A stretch of 64,000 nt of DNA, from positions 558,001 to 622,000 of the forward strand of contig CALSFV010000003.1 in assembly GCA_943737045.1 (NCBI GenBank). Reading direction: 5' to 3'. The notes below the pieces were generated by a model. It made no database searches. It saw only the letters and a program-made list of their open reading frames with translations, and was not told the DNA's origin. Each line of letters begins with the position of its first letter. Within the stretch, counting starts at the first letter, position 1. Of the stretch, positions 1-14,692 are shown one piece after another. Source of the stretch: Parapristionchus giblindavisi. Taxonomy: Eukaryota; Nematoda; Chromadorea; Rhabditida; Diplogasteridae. The translations under genes and the position numbers were made by a program.

Positions 1-137
1 TGACTAGTTCAGAATTGCGTGCGCTCTCTAAAAGTGTGTTCACTGAATTCGTCATACCAAATTACATTTTTGTGGAAGAAAAAAGTTTGCAATTTGATAC
101 AGGCTCAAGCAAGTTACGGTCTAGACTATCTATGCAT

Positions 138-170
138 GGGGAGAGGGAGAGGGAAGGGGGAGCGAGAGGG
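138..170 (+). other. G-quadruplex-type tract, present once per monomer
   Basis: Four G-runs of at least three (GGGG, GGG, GGG, GGGGG) are separated by AGA, AGA and AA, and a fifth GGG lies further on. This meets the usual four-run, 1-7 nt loop definition of an intramolecular G-quadruplex. It recurs at the same place in most monomers at 862-867 bp spacing. It is weakened where the third run is changed to 'gagatgg' (monomers beginning near 40614, 41479, 43312, 51735, 52599, 59256, 60107, 60972 and 61828) and in the monomer at 11231 ('gagaagg'). The tract is purely purine, so triplex DNA is also possible. Folding is not shown by sequence alone. Confidence 0.75.
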
Positions 171-618
171 ACGCGTACTCTATCCATTGCGTCTCTGTAC
201 GACCAGAGCGAATCAGTGTACCTTTATTCGTACGTTTACAATTTACTTTGACACCTGATGATTAGCTCAAGACAAGCTGAACTCATATAAACTCACAACC
301 GCTCATCTGTAACGCGAAATCGACAGATAACGCGGCAATCGTTACAATTCGCACTTAAATCACCACAATTTGCTTGAAACTTATCCGTTCGAGCTGCGGA
401 AGCGCGCGTTCGACGTCTCGTAACGTCCGCTATGCTGTACAGGTAAAAGTGCGAATTTTCAGGAGCTAATTCGAGCGGGAAATGGCCATACATGGGGCCG
501 TTTTGCACTTTTTCGTGTCTATGGTTCCTGTTGAGACTGGACATGCTCTACTATTTCATATAGCTCAATATTTTCATAAATATTTTTATTGTAAATCCGA
601 GATATGGTTACAGTGAGA

Positions 619-659
619 GATGGATATATATGGAGAGAGAGAGGAGGAGGAGGAGAAGG
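619..659 (+). repeat. TA/GA/GGA compound microsatellite, once per monomer
   Basis: A short TA run passes into a GA run and then a GGA run before 'gaaggtgaatcgc'. Its length varies from monomer to monomer (for example 'atatatatgg' against 'atatatgg', and three or four GA units), as expected from replication slippage. It explains much of the 862-867 bp spread in monomer length. Confidence 0.85.
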
Positions 660-863
660 TGAATCGCTCTTCACTCACTCCATAAAAAAAAAGACACGCA
701 TGGCACATACACACCTCCCCTACGGCAGCGCGGCGACCAACGCCACCTAACCCCCGTCTAGCCTACACCGAATACTGAATTTATACTTTAAAATTTCTCT
801 GATCGCATTTTAAATTGATTTTTTTGTCGTTAAAATAGAAAAAATAGGCCAAAATTGCCAGTG

Positions 864-3800
864 TGACTAGTTCAGAATTGCGTGCGCTCTCTAAAAGTGT
901 GTTCACTGAATTCGTCATACCAAATTACATTTTTGTGGAAGAAAAAAGTTTGCAATTTGATACAGGCTCAAGCAAGTTACGGTCTAGACTATCTATGCAT
1001 GGGGAGAGGGAGAGGGAAGGGGGAGCGAGAGGGACGCGTACTCTATCCATTGCGTCTCTGTACGACCAGAGCGAATCAGTGTACCTTTATTCGTACGTTT
1101 ACAATTTACTTTGACACCTGATGATTAGCTCAAGACAAGCTGAACTCATATAAACTCACAACCGCTCATCTGTAACGCGAAATCGACAGATAACGCGGCA
1201 ATCGTTACAATTCGCACTTAAATCACCACAATTTGCTTGAAACTTATCCGTTCGAGCTGCGGAAGCGCGCGTTCGACGTCTCGTAACGTCCGCTATGCTG
1301 TACAGGTAAAAGTGCGAATTTTCAGGAGCTAATTCGAGCGGGAAATGGCCATACATGGGGTCGTTTTGCACTTTTTCGTGTCTATGGTTCCTGTTGAGAC
1401 TGGACATGCTCTACTATTTCATATAGCTCAATATTTTCATAAATATTTTTATTGTAAATCCGAGATATGGTTACAGTGAGAGATGGATATATATATGGAG
1501 AGAGAGAGGAGGAGGAGGAGAAGGTGAATCGCTCTTCACTCACTCCATAAAAAAAAGACACGCATGGCACATACACACCTCCCCTACCGCAGCGCCGGCG
1601 ACCAACGCCACCTAACCCCCGTCTAGCCTACACCGAATACTGAATTTATACTTTAAAATTTCTCTGATCGCATTTTAAATTGATTTTTTTGTCGTTAAAA
1701 TAGAAAAAAATAGGCCAAAATTGCCAGTGTGACTAGTTCAGCATTGCGTGCGCTCTCTAAAAGTGTGTTCACTGAATTCGTCATACCAAATTACATTTCT
1801 GTGGAAGAAAAAAGTTTACAATTTGAAACAGGCTCAAGCAAGTTACGGTCTAGACTATCTATGCATGGGGAGAGGGAGAGGGAAGGGGGAGCGAGAGGGA
1901 CGCGTACTCTATCCATTGCGTCTCTGTACGACCAGAGCGAATCAGTGTATCTTTATTCGTACGTTTACAATTTACTTTGACACCTGATGATTAGCTCAAG
2001 ACAAGCTGAACTCATATAAACTCACAACCGCTCATCTGTAACGCGAAATCGACAGATAACGCGGCAATCGTTACAATTCGCACTTAAATCACCACAATTT
2101 GCTTGAAACTTATCCGTTCGAGCTGCGGAAGCGCGCGTTCGACGTCTCGTAACGTCCGCTATGCTGTACAGGTAAAAGTGCGAATTTTCAGGAGCTAATT
2201 CGAGCGGGAAATGGCCATACATGGGGCCGTTTTGCACTTTTTCGTGTCTATGGTTCCTGTTGAGACTGGACATGCTCTACTATTTCATATAGCTCAATAT
2301 TTTCATAAATATTTTTATTGTAAATCCGAGATATGGTTACAGTGAGAGATGGATATATATGGAGAGAGAGAGGAGGAGGAGGAGAAGGTGAATCGCTCTT
2401 CACTCACTCCATAAAAAAAAAGACACGCATGGCACATACACACCTCCCCTACGGCAGCGCGGCGACCAACGCCACCTAACCCCCGTCTAGCCTACACCGA
2501 ATACTGAATTTATACTTTAAAATTTCTCTGATCGCATTTTAAATTGATTTTTTTGTCGTTAAAATAGAAAAAATAGGCCAAAATTGCCAGTGTGACTAGT
2601 TCAGAATTGCGTGCGCTCTCTAAAAGTGTGTTCACTGAATTCGTCATACCAAATTACATTTTTGTGGAAGAAAAAAGTTTGCAATTTGATACAGGCTCAA
2701 GCAAGTTACGGTCTAGACTATCTATGCATGGGGAGAGGGAGAGGGAAGGGGGAGCGAGAGGGACGCGTACTCTATCCATTGCGTCTCTGTACGACCAGAG
2801 CGAATCAGTGTACCTTTATTCGTACGTTTACAATTTACTTTGACACCTGATGATTAGCTCAAGACATGCTGAACTCATATAAACTCACAACCGCTCATCT
2901 GTAACGCGAAATCGACAGATAACGCGGCAATCGTTACAATTCGCACTTAAATCACCACAATTTGCTTGAAACTTATCCGTTCGAGCTGCGGAAGCGCGCG
3001 TTCGACGTCTCGTAACGTCCGCTATGCTGTACAGGTAAAAGTGCGAATTTTCAGGAGCAAATTCGAGCGGGAAATGGCCATACATGGGGTCGTTTTGGAC
3101 TTTTTCGTGTCTATGGTTCCTGTTGAGACTGGACATGCTCTACTATTTCATATAGCTCAATATTTTCATAAATATTTTTATTGTAAATCCGAGATATGGT
3201 TACAGTGAGAGATGGATATATATATGGAGAGAGAGAGGAGGAGGAGGAGAAGGTGAATCGCTCTTCACTCACTCCATAAAAAAAAGACACGCATGGCACA
3301 TACACACCTCCCCTACCGCAGCGCCGGCGACCAACGCCACCTAACCCCCGTCTAGCCTACACCGAATACTGAATTTATACTTTAAAATTTCTCTGATCGC
3401 ATTTTAAATTGATTTTTTTGTCGTTAAAATAGAAAAAAATAGGCCAAAATTGCCAGTGTGACTAGTTCAGCATTGCGTGCGCTCTCTAAAAGTGTGTTCA
3501 CTGAATTCGTCATACCAAATTACATTTCTGTGGAAGAAAAAAGTTTACAATTTGATACAGGCTCAAGCAAGTTACGGTCTAGACTATCTATGCATGGGGA
3601 GAGGGAGAGGGAAGGGGGAGCGAGAGGGACGCGTACTCTATCCATTGCGTCTCTGTACGACCAGAGCGAATCAGTGTATCTTTATTCGTACGTTTACAAT
3701 TTACTTTGACACCTGATGATTAGCTCAAGACAAGCTGAACTCATATAAACTCACAACCGCTCATCTGTAACGCGAAATCGACAGATAACGCGGCAATCGT

Positions 3801-4322
3801 TACAATTCGCACTTAAATCACCACAATTTGCTTGAAACTTATCCGTTCGAGCTGCGGAAGCGCGCGTTCGACGTCTCGTAACGTCCGCTATGCTGTACAG
3901 GTAAAAGTGCGAATTTTCAGGAGCTAATTCGAGCGGGAAATGGCCATACATGGGGCCGTTTTGCACTTTTTCGTGTCTATGGTTCCTGTTGAGACTGGAC
4001 ATGCTCTACTATTTCATATAGCTCAATATTTTCATAAATATTTTTATTGTAAATCCGAGATATGGTTACAGTGAGAGATGGATATATATGGAGAGAGAGA
4101 GGAGGAGGAGGAGAAGGTGAATCGCTCTTCACTCACTCCATAAAAAAAAGACACGCATGGCACATACACACCTCCCCTACCGCAGCGCCGGCGACCAACG
4201 CCACCTAACCCCCGTCTAGCCTACACCGAATACTGAATTTATACTTTAAAATTTCTCTGATCGCATTTTAAATTGATTTTTTTGTCGTTAAAATAGAAAA
4301 AAATAGGCCAAAATTGCCAGTG
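864..4322 (+). repeat. Two-monomer higher-order repeat, about 1729 bp, two copies
   Basis: Adjacent monomers alternate between two variants. Monomers at 864 and 2593 share 'ttcagaattg', 'catggggtcg' and the longer 'atatatatgg' microsatellite. Monomers at 1730 and 3459 share 'ttcagcattg', 'catttctgtgg' and 'catggggccg'. Matching diagnostic bases recur at 1729 bp. The match is imperfect at the far end: the C-rich segment reads 'cagcgcggcg' at about 2455 but 'cagcgccggcg' at about 4183, so the two copies have since exchanged with neighbours. Confidence 0.7.
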
Positions 4323-7300
4323 TGACTAGTTCAGCATTGCGTGCGCTCTCTAAAAGTGTGTTCACTGAATTCGTCATACCAAATTACATTTCTGTGGAAG
4401 AAAAAAGTTTACAATTTGATACAGGCTCAAGCAAGTTACGGTCTAGACTATCTATGCATGGGGAGAGGGAGAGGGAAGGGGGAGCGAGAGGGACGCGTAC
4501 TCTATCCATTGCGTCTCTGTACGACCAGAGCGAATCAGTGTATCTTTATTCGTACGTTTACAATTTACTTTGACACCTGATGATTAGCTCAAGACAAGCT
4601 GAACTCATATAAACTCACAACCGCTCATCTGTAACGCGAAATCGACAGATAACGCGGCAATCGTTACAATTCGCACTTAAATCACCACAATTTGCTTGAA
4701 ACTTATCCGTTCGAGCTGCGGAAGCGCGCGTTCGACGTCTCGTAACGTCCGCTATGCTGTACAGGTAAAAGTGCGAATTTTCAGGAGCTAATTCGAGCGG
4801 GAAATGGCCATACATGGGGCCGTTTTGCACTTTTTCGTGTCTATGGTTCCTGTTGAGACTGGACATGCTCTACTATTTCATATAGCTCAATATTTTCATA
4901 AATATTTTTATTGTAAATCCGAGATATGGTTACAGTGAGAGATGGATATATATGGAGAGAGAGAGGAGGAGGAGGAGAAGGTGAATCGCTCTTCACTCAC
5001 TCCATACAAAAAAGACACGCATGGCACATACACACCTCCCCTACCGCAGCGCCGGCGACCAACGCCACCTAACCCCCGTCTAGCCTACACCGAATACTGA
5101 ATTTATACTTTAAAATTTCTCTGATCGCATTTTAAATTGATTTTTTTGTCGTTAAAATAGAAAAAAATAGGCCAAAATTGCCAGTGTGACTAGTTCAGCA
5201 TTGCGTGCGCTCTCTAAAAGTGTGTTCACTGAATTCGTCATACCAAATTACATTTTTGTGGAAGAAAAAAGTTTGCAATTTGATACAGGCTCAAGCAAGT
5301 TACGGTCTAGACTATCTATGCATGGGGAGAGGGAGAGGGAAGGGGGAGCGAGAGGGACGCGTACTCTATCCATTGCGTCTCTGTACGACCAGAGCGAATC
5401 AGTGTTTCTTTATTCGTACGTTTACAATTTACTTTGACACCTGATGATTAGCTCAAGACAAGCTGAACTCATATAAACTCACAACCGCTCATCTGTAACG
5501 CGAAATCGACAGATAACGCGGCAATCGTTACAATTCGCACTTAAATCACCACAATTTGCTTGAAACTTATCCGTTCGAGCTGCGGAAGCGCGCGTTCGAC
5601 GTCTCGTAACGTCCGCTATGCTGTACAGGTAAAAGTGCGAATTTTCAGGAGCTAATTCGAGCGGGAAATGGCCATACATGGGGCCGTTTTGCACTTTTTC
5701 GTGTCTATGGTTCCTGTTGAGACTGGACATGCTCTACTATTTCATATAGCTCAATATTTTCATAAATATTTTTATTGTAAATCCGAGATATGGTTACAGT
5801 GAGAGATGGATATATATGGAGAGAGAGAGGAGGAGGAGGAGAAGGTGAATCGCTCTTCACTCACTCCATACAAAAAAGACACGCATGGCACATACACACC
5901 TCCCCTACCGCAGCGCCGGCGACCAACGCCACCTAACCCCCGTCTAGCCTACACCGAATACTGAATTTATACTTTAAAATTTCTCTGATCGCATTTTAAA
6001 TTGATTTTTTTGTCGTTAAAATAGAAAAAAATAGGCCAAAATTGCCAGTGTGACTAGTTCAGCATTGTGTGCGCTCTCTAAAAGTGTGTTCACTGAATTC
6101 GTCATACCAAATTACATTTCTGTGGAAGAAAAAAGTTTGCAATTTGATACAGGCTCAAGCAAGTTACGGTCTAGACTATCTATGCATGGGGAGAGGGAGA
6201 GGGAAGGGGGAGCGAGAGGGACGCGTACTCTATCCATTGCGTCTCTGTACGACCAGAGCGAATCAGTGTATCTTTATTCGTACGTTTACAATTTACTTTG
6301 ACACCTGATGATTAGCTCAAGACAAGCTGAACTCATATAAACTCACAACCGCTCATCTGTAACGCGAAATCGACAGATAACGCGGCAATCGTTACAATTC
6401 GCACTTAAATCACCACAATTTGCTTGAAACTTATCCGTTCGAGCTGCGGAAGCGCGCGTTCGACGTCTCGTAACGTCCGCTATGCTGTACAGGTAAAAGT
6501 GCGAATTTTCAGGAGCTAATTCGAGCGGGAAATGGCCATACATGGGGCCGTTTTGCACTTTTTCGTGTCTATGGTTCCTGTTGAGACTGGACATGCTCTA
6601 CTATTTCATATAGCTCAATATTTTCATAAATATTTTTATTGTAAATCCGAGATATGGTTACAGTGAGAGATGGATATATATGGAGAGAGAGAGGAGGAGG
6701 AGGAGAAGGTGAATCGCTCTTCACTCACTCCATACAAAAAAGACACGCATGGCACATACACACCTCCCCTACCGCAGCGCCGGCGACCAACGCCACCTAA
6801 CCCCCGTCTAGCCTACACCGAATACTGAATTTATACTTTAAAATTTCTCTGATCGCATTTTAAATTGATTTTTTTGTCGTTAAAATAGAAAAAAATAGGC
6901 CAAAATTGCCAGTGTGACTAGTTCAGCATTGCGTGCGCTCTCTAAAAGTGTGTTCACTGAATTCGTCATACCAAATTACATTTTTGTGGAAGAAAAAAGT
7001 TTACAATTTGATACAGGCTCAAGCAAGTTACGGTCTAGACTATCTATGCATGGGGAGAGGGAGAGGGAAGGGGGAGCGAGAGGGACGCGTACTCTATCCA
7101 TTGCGTCTCTGTACGACCAGAGCGAATCAGTGTATCTTTATTCGTACGTTTACAATTTACTTTGACACCTGATGATTAGCTCAAGACAAGCTGAACTCAT
7201 ATAAACTCACAACCGCTCATCTGTAACGCGAAATCGACAGATAACGCGGCAATCGTTACAATTCGCACTTAAATCACCACATTTGCTTGAAACTTATCCG

Positions 7301-10300
7301 TTCGAGCTGCGGAAGCGCGCGTTCGACGTCTCGTAACGTCCGCTATGCTGTACAGGTAAAAGTGCGAATTTTCAGGAGCTAATTCGAGCGGGAAATGGCC
7401 ATACATGGGGTCGTTTTGCACTTTTTCGTGTCTATGGTTCCTGTTGAGACTGGACATGCTCTACTATTTCATATAGCTCAATATTTTCATAAATATTTTT
7501 ATTGTAAATCCGAGATATGGTTACAGTGAGAGATGGATATATATGGAGAGAGAGGAGGAGGAGGAGAAGGTGAATCGCTCTTCACTCACTCCATAAAAAA
7601 AAGACACGCATGGCACATACACACCTCCCCTACCGCAGCGCCGGCGACCAACGCCACTTAACCCCCGTCTAGCCTTCACCGAATACTGAATTTATACTTT
7701 AAAATTTCTCTGATCGCATTTTAAATTGATTTTTTTGTCGTTAAAATAGAAAAAAATAGGCCAAAATTGCCAGTGTGACTAGTTCAGCATTGCGTGCGCT
7801 CTCTAAAAGTGTGTTCACTGAATTCGTCATACCAAATTACATTTTTGTGGAAGAAAAAAGTTTGCAATTTGATACAGGCTCAAGCAAGTTACGGTCTAGA
7901 CTATCTATGCATGGGGAGAGGGAGAGGGAAGGGGGAGCGAGAGGGACGCGTACTCTATCCATTGCGTCCCTGTACAACCAGAGCGAATCAGTGTATCTTT
8001 ATTCGTACGTTTACAATTTACTTTGACACCTGATAATTAGCTCAAGACAAGCTGAACTCATATAAACTCACAACCGCTCATCTGTAACGCGAAATCGTCA
8101 GATAACGCGGCAATCGTTACAATTCGCACTTAAATCACCACAATTTGCTTGAAACTTATCCGTTCGAGCTGCGGAAGCGCGCGTTCGACGTCTCGTAACG
8201 TCCGCTATGCTGTACAGGTAAAAGTGCGAATTTTCAGGAGCTAATTCGAGCGGGAAATGGCCATACATGGGGCCGTTTTGCACTTTTTTGTGTCTATGGT
8301 TCCTGTTGAGACTGGACATGCTCTACTATTTCATATAGCTCAATATTTTCATAAATATTTTTATTGTAAATCCGAGATATGGTTACAGTGAGAGATGGAT
8401 ATATATGGAGAGAGAGAGGAGGAGGAGGAGAAGGTGAATCGCTCTTCACTCACTCCATACAAAAAAGACACGCATGGCACATACACACCTCCCCTACCGC
8501 AGCGCCGGCGACCAACGCCACCTAACCCCCGTCTAGCCTACGCCGAATACTGAATTTATACTTTAAAACTTCTCTGATCGCATTTTAAATTGATTTTTTT
8601 TGTCGTGAAAATAGAAAAAAATAGGCCAAAATTGCCAGTGTGACTAGTTCAGCATTGCGTGCGCTCTCTAAAAGTGTGTTCACTGAATTCGTCATACCAA
8701 ATTACATTTTTGTGGAAGAAAAAAGTTTGCAATTTGATACAGGCTCAAGCAAGTTACGGTCTAGACTATCTATGCATGGGGAGAGGGAGAGGGAAGGGGG
8801 AGCGAGAGGGACGCGTACTCTATCCATTGCGTCTCTGTACGACCAGAGCGAATCAGTGTATCTTTATTCGTACGTTTACAATTTACTTTGACACCTGATG
8901 ATTAGCTCAAGACAAGCTGAACTCATATAAACTCACAACCGCTCATCTGTAACGCGAAATCGACAGATAACGCGGCAATCGTTACAATTCGCACTTAAAT
9001 CACCACAATTTGCTTGAAACTTATCCGTTCGAGCTGCGGAAGCGCGCGTTCGACGTCTCGTAACGTCCGCTATGCTGTACAGGTAAAAGTGCGAATTTTC
9101 AGGAGCTAATTCGAGCGGGAAATGGCCATACATGGGGTCGTTTTGCACTTTTTCGTGTCTATGGTTCCTGTTGAGACTGGACATGCTCTACTATTTCATA
9201 TAGCTCAATATTTTCATAAATATTTTTATTGTAAATCCGAGATATGGTTACAGTGAGAGATGGATATATATGGAGAGAGAGGAGGAGGAGGAGAAGGTGA
9301 ATCGCTCTTCACTCACTCCATAAAAAAAAGACACGCATGGCACATACACATCTCCCCTACCGCAGCGCCGGCGACCAACGCCACTTAACCCCCGTCTAGC
9401 CTTCACCGAATACTGAATTTATACTTTAAAATTTCTCTGATCGCATTTTAAATTGATTTTTTTGTCGTTAAAATAGAAAAAAATAGGCCAAAATTGCCAG
9501 TGTGACTAGTTCAGCATTGCGTGCGCTCTCTAAAAGTGTGTTCACTGAATTCGTCATACCAAATTACATTTTTGTGGAAGAAAAAAGTTTGCAATTTGAT
9601 ACAGGCTCAAGCAAGTTACGGTCTAGACTATCTATGCATGGGGAGAGGGAGAGGGAAGGGGGAGCGAGAGGGACGCGTACTCTATCCATTGCGTCCCTGT
9701 ACAACCAGAGCGAATCAGTGTATCTTTATTCGTACGTTTACAATTTACTTTGACACCTGATAATTAGCTCAAGACAAGCTGAACTCATATAAACTCACAA
9801 CCGCTCATCTGTAACGCGAAATCGTCAGATAACGCGGCAATCGTTACAATTCGCACTTAAATCACCACAATTTGCTTGAAACTTATCCGTTCGAGCTGCG
9901 GAAGCGCGCGTTCGACGTCTCGTAACGTCCGCTATGCTGTACAGGTAAAAGTGCGAATTTTCAGGAGCTAATTCGAGCGGGAAATGGCCATACATGGGGC
10001 CGTATTGCACTTTTTCGTGTCTATGGTTCCTGTTGAGACTGGGCATGCTCTACTATTTCATATAGCTCAATATTTTCATAAATATTTTTATTGTAAATCC
10101 GAGATATGGTTACAGTGAGAGATGGATATATATGGAGAGAGAGAGGAGGAGGAGGAGAAGGTGAATCGCTCTTCACTCACTCCATACAAAAAAGACACGC
10201 ATGGCACATACACACCTCCCCTACCGCAGCGCCGGCGACCAACGCCACCTAACCCCCGTCTAGCCTACGCCGAATACTGAATTTATACTTTAAAACTTCT

Positions 10301-13300
10301 CTGATCGCATTTTAAATTGATTTTTTTTGTCGTGAAAATAGAAAAAAATAGGCCAAAATTGCCAGTGTGACTAGTTCAGCATTGCGTGCGCTCTCTAAAA
10401 GTGTGTTCACTGAATTCGTCATACCAAATTACATTTTTGTGGAAGAAAAAAGTTTGCAATTTGATACAGGCTCAAGCAAGTTACGGTCTAGACTATCTAT
10501 GCATGGGGAGAGGGAGAGGGAAGGGGGAGCGAGAGGGACGCGTACTCTATCCATTGCGTCTCTGTACGACCAGAGCGAATCAGTGTTTCTTTATTCGTAC
10601 GTTTACAATTTACTTTGACACCTGATGATTAGCTCAAGACAAGCTGAACTCATATAAACTCACAACCGCTCATCTGTAACGCGAAATCGACAGATAACGC
10701 GGCAATCGTTACAATTCGCACTTAAATCACCACAATTTGCTTGAAACTTATCCGTTCGAGCTGCGGAAGCGCGCGTTCGACGTCTCGTAACGTCCGCTAT
10801 GCTGTACAGGTAAAAGTGCGAATTTTCAGGAGCTAATTCGAGCGGGAAATGGCCATACATGGGGCCGTTTTGCACTTTTTCGTGTCTATGGTTCCTGTTG
10901 AGACTGGACATGCTCTACTATTTCATATAGCTCAATAGTTTCATAAATATTTTTATTGTAAATCCGAGATATGGTTACAGTGAGAGATGGATATATATGG
11001 AGAGAGAGAGGAGGAGGAGGAGAAGGTGAATCGCTCTTCACTCACTCCATACAAAAAAGACACGCATGGCACATACACACCTCCCCTACGGCAGCGCGGC
11101 GACCAACGCCACCTAACCCCCGTCTAGCCTACACCGAATACTGAATTTATACTTTAAAATTTCTCTGATCGCATTTTAAATTGATTTTTTTGTCGTTAAA
11201 ATAGAAAAAAATAGGCCAAAATTGCCAGTGTGACTAGTTCAGAATTGCGTGCGCTCTCTAAAAGTGTGTTCACTGAATTCGTCATACCAAATTACATTTT
11301 TGTGGAAGAAAAAAGTTTGCAATTTGATACAGGCTCAAGCAAGTTACGGTCTAGACTATCTATGCATGGGGAGAAGGAGAGGGAAGGGGGAGCGAGAGGG
11401 ACGCGTACTCTATCCATTGCGTCTCTGTACGACCAGAGCGAATCAGTGTATCTTTATTCGTACGTTTACAATTTACTTTGACACCTGATGATTAGCTCAA
11501 GACAAGCTGAACTCATATAAACTCACAACCGCTCATCTGTAACGCGAAATCGACAGATAACGCGGCAATCGTTACAATTCGCACTTAAATCACCACAATT
11601 TGCTTGAAACTTATCCGTTCGAGCTGCGGAAGCGCGCGTTCGACGTCTCGTAACGTCCGCTATGCTGTACAGGTAAAAGTGCGAATTTTCAGGAGCTAAT
11701 TCGAGCGGGAAATGGCCATACATGGGGTCGTTTTGCACTTTTTCGTGTCTATGGTTCCTGTTGAGACTGGACATGCTCTACTATTTCATATAGCTCAATA
11801 TTTTCATAAATATTTTTATTGTAAATCCGAGATATGGTTACAGTGAGAGATGGATATATATATAGAGAGAGAGGAGGAGGAGGAGAAGGTGAATCGCTCT
11901 TCACTCACTCCATAAAAAAAGACACGCATGGCACATACACACCTCCCCTACCGCAGCGCCGGCGACCAACGCCACTTAACCCCCGTCTAGCCTACACCGA
12001 ATACTGAATTTATACTTTAAAATTTCTCTGATCGCATTTTAAATTGATTTTTTTTGTCGTGAAAATAGAAAAAAATAGGCCAAAATTGCCAGTGTGACTA
12101 GTTCAGCATTGCGTGCGCTCTCTAAAAGTGTGTTCACTGAATTCGTCATACCAAATTACATTTTTGTGGAAGAAAAAAGTTTGCAATTTGATACAGGCTC
12201 AAGCAAGTTACGGTCTAGACTATCTATGCATTGGGAGAGGGAGAGGGAAGGGGGAGCGAGAGGGACGCGTACTCTATCCATTGCGTCTCTGTACGACCAG
12301 AGCGAATCAGTGTTTCTTTATTCGTACGTTTACAATTTACTTTGACACCTGATGATTAGCTCAAGACAAGCTGAACTCATATAAACTCACAACCGCTCAT
12401 CTGTAACGCGAAATCGACAGATAACGCGGCAATCGTTACAATTCGCACTTAAATCACCACAATTTGCTTGAAACTTATCCGTTCGAGCTGCGGAAGCGCG
12501 CGTTCGAAGTCTCGTAACGTCCGCTATGCTGTACAGGTAAAAGTGCGAATTTTCAGGAGCTAATTCGAGCGGGAAATGGCCATACATGGGGTCGTTTTGC
12601 ACTTTTTCGTGTCTATGGTTCCTGTTGAGACTGGACATGCTCTACTATTTCATATAGCTCAATATTTTCATAAATATTTTTATTGTAAATCCGAGATATG
12701 GTTACAGTGAGAGATGGATATATATGGAGAGAGAGAGGAGGAGGAGGAGAAGGTGAATCGCTCTTCACTCACTCCATAAAAAAAGACACGCATGGCACAT
12801 ACACACCTCCCCTACCGCTGCGCCGGCGACCAACGCCACTTAACCCCCGTCTAGCCTACACCGAATACTGAATTTATACTTTAAAATTTCTCTGATCGCA
12901 TTTTAAATTGATTTTTTTGTCGTTAAAATAGAAAAAAATAGGCCAAAATTGCCAGTGTGACTAGTTCAGCATTGCGTGCGCTCTCTAAAAGTGTGTTCAC
13001 TGAATTCGTCATACCAAATTACATTTTTGTGGAAGAAAAAAGTTTGCAATTTGATACAGGCTCAAGCAAGTTACGGTCTAGACTATCTATGCATGGGGAG
13101 AGGGAGAGGGAAGGGGGAGCGAGAGGGACGCGTACTCTATCCATTGCGTCTCTGTACGACCAGAGCGAATCAGTGTTTCTTTATTCGTACGTTTACAATT
13201 TACTTTGACACCTGATGATTAGCTCAAGACAAGCTGAACTCATATAAACTCACAACCGCTCATCTGTAACGCGAAATCGACAGATAACGCGGCAATCGTT

Positions 13301-14684
13301 ACAATTCGCACTTAAATCACCACAATTTGCTTGAAACTTATCCGTTCGAGCTGCGGAAGCGCGCGTTCGACGTCTCGTAACGTCCGCTATGCTGTACAGG
13401 TAAAAGTGCGAATTTTCAGGAGCTAATTCGAGCGGGAAATGGCCATACATGGGGTCGTTTTGCACTTTTTCGTGTCTATGGTTCCTGTTGAGACTGGACA
13501 TGCTCTACTATTTCATATAGCTCAATATTTTCATAAATATTTTTATTGTAAATCCGAGATATGGTTACAGTGAGAGATGGATATATATGGAGAGAGAGAG
13601 GAGGAGGAGGAGAAGGTGAATCGCTCTTCACTCACTCCATAAAAAAAAAGACACGCATGGCACATACACACCTCCCCTACCGCAGCGCCGGCGACCAACG
13701 CCACTTAACCCCCGTCTAGCCTACACCGAATACTGAATTTATACTTTAAAATTTCTCTGATCGCATTTTAAATTGATTTTTTTGTCGTTAAAATAGAAAA
13801 AAATAGGCCAAAATTGCCAGTGTGACTAGTTCAGCATTGCGTGCGCTCTCTAAAAGTGTGTTCACTGAATTCGTCATACCAAATTACATTTTTGTGGAAG
13901 AAAAAAGTTTGCAATTTGATACAGGCTCAAGCAAGTTACGGTCTAGACTATCTATGCATGGGGAGAGGGAGAGGGAAGGGGGAGCGAGAGGGACGCGTAC
14001 TCTATCCATTGCGTCTCTGTACGACCAGAGCGAATCAGTGTATCTTTATTCGTACGTTTACAATTTACTTTGACACCTGATGATTAGCTCAAGACAAGCT
14101 GAACTCATATAAACTCACAACCGCTCATCTGTAACGCGAAATCGACAGATAACGCGGCAATCGTTACAATTCGCACTTAAATCACCACAATTTGCTTGAA
14201 ACTTATCCGTTCGAGCTGCGGAAGCGCGCGTTCGACGTCTCGTAACGTCCGCTATGCTGTACAGGTAAATGTGCGAATTTTCAGGAGCTAATTCGAGCGG
14301 GAAATGGCCATACATGGGGTCGTTTTGCACTTTTTCGTGTCTATGGTTCCTGTTGAGACTGGACATGCTCTACTATTTCATATAGCTCAATATTTTCATA
14401 AATATTTTTATTGTAAATCCGAGATATGGTTACAGTGAGAGATGGATATATATGGAGAGAGAGGAGGAGGAGGAGAAGGTGAATCGCTCTTCACTCACTC
14501 CATAAAAAAAAGACACGCATGGCACATACACACCTCCCCTACCGCAGCGCCGGCGACCAACGCCACTTAACCCCCGTCTAGCCTTCACCGAATACTGAAT
14601 TTATACTTTAAAATTTCTCTGATCGCATTTTAAATTGATTTTTTTGTCGTTAAAATAGAAAAAAATAGGCCAAAATTGCCAGTG

Positions 14685-14692
14685 TAGTCACA
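14685..14692. other. 8-bp microinversion at monomer junction, copy 1
   Basis: The standard junction reads ccag-tgtgacta-gttcag. Here it reads ccag-tg-tagtcaca-gttcag: the 8-mer tgtgacta is replaced by its exact reverse complement, with an extra tg in front. This fits a fold-back or template-switch event during replication. Confidence 0.75.

Larger units (their letters stand above)
1..863 (+). repeat. Representative satellite monomer (anatomy)
   Basis: Parts in order: a mixed-composition segment (1-130); a G-rich purine tract (138-170); a mixed segment with the TATA-like string 'catataaact' near 285; a CpG-rich segment with 'gcgcgcgttcgacgtctcg' around 400; an AT-rich stretch 'cataaatatttttattg' near 575-592, where the LINE later inserted in other monomers; a TA/GA/GGA microsatellite (619-659); an A-run (about 683-692); a C-rich segment (about 707-765); and an AT-rich end with T7 and A6 runs (about 778-850). 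Small ORFs exist on both strands (15-251 and 293-544 reverse) but vary or are truncated among copies and match no family I know. I see no tRNA, 5S, spliced-leader or snRNA sequence. Confidence 0.85.

Noticed and set aside
64..74. Sm-site-like 'catttttgtgg', suggesting an snRNA or spliced-leader RNA gene repeat
   Set aside because: Several monomers have 'catttctgtgg', there is no flanking stem-loop or donor site of a spliced-leader RNA, and nothing resembles U1-U6 or 5S RNA. A nematode SL1-type leader is absent.
462..481. Intron-like string 'acag|gtaaaagtgcgaattttcag|g' in every monomer
   Set aside because: Donor and acceptor look good but the distance is only 20 bases, too short for splicing in animals, and no exon frame supports it. 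The actual position in the first monomer is about 439-463.
460..485. Possible CENP-B box around 'attcgagcggga'
   Set aside because: The spacing between TTCG and CGGG does not fit the CENP-B box, and the required central A is not in place. A centromere function cannot be argued from this.
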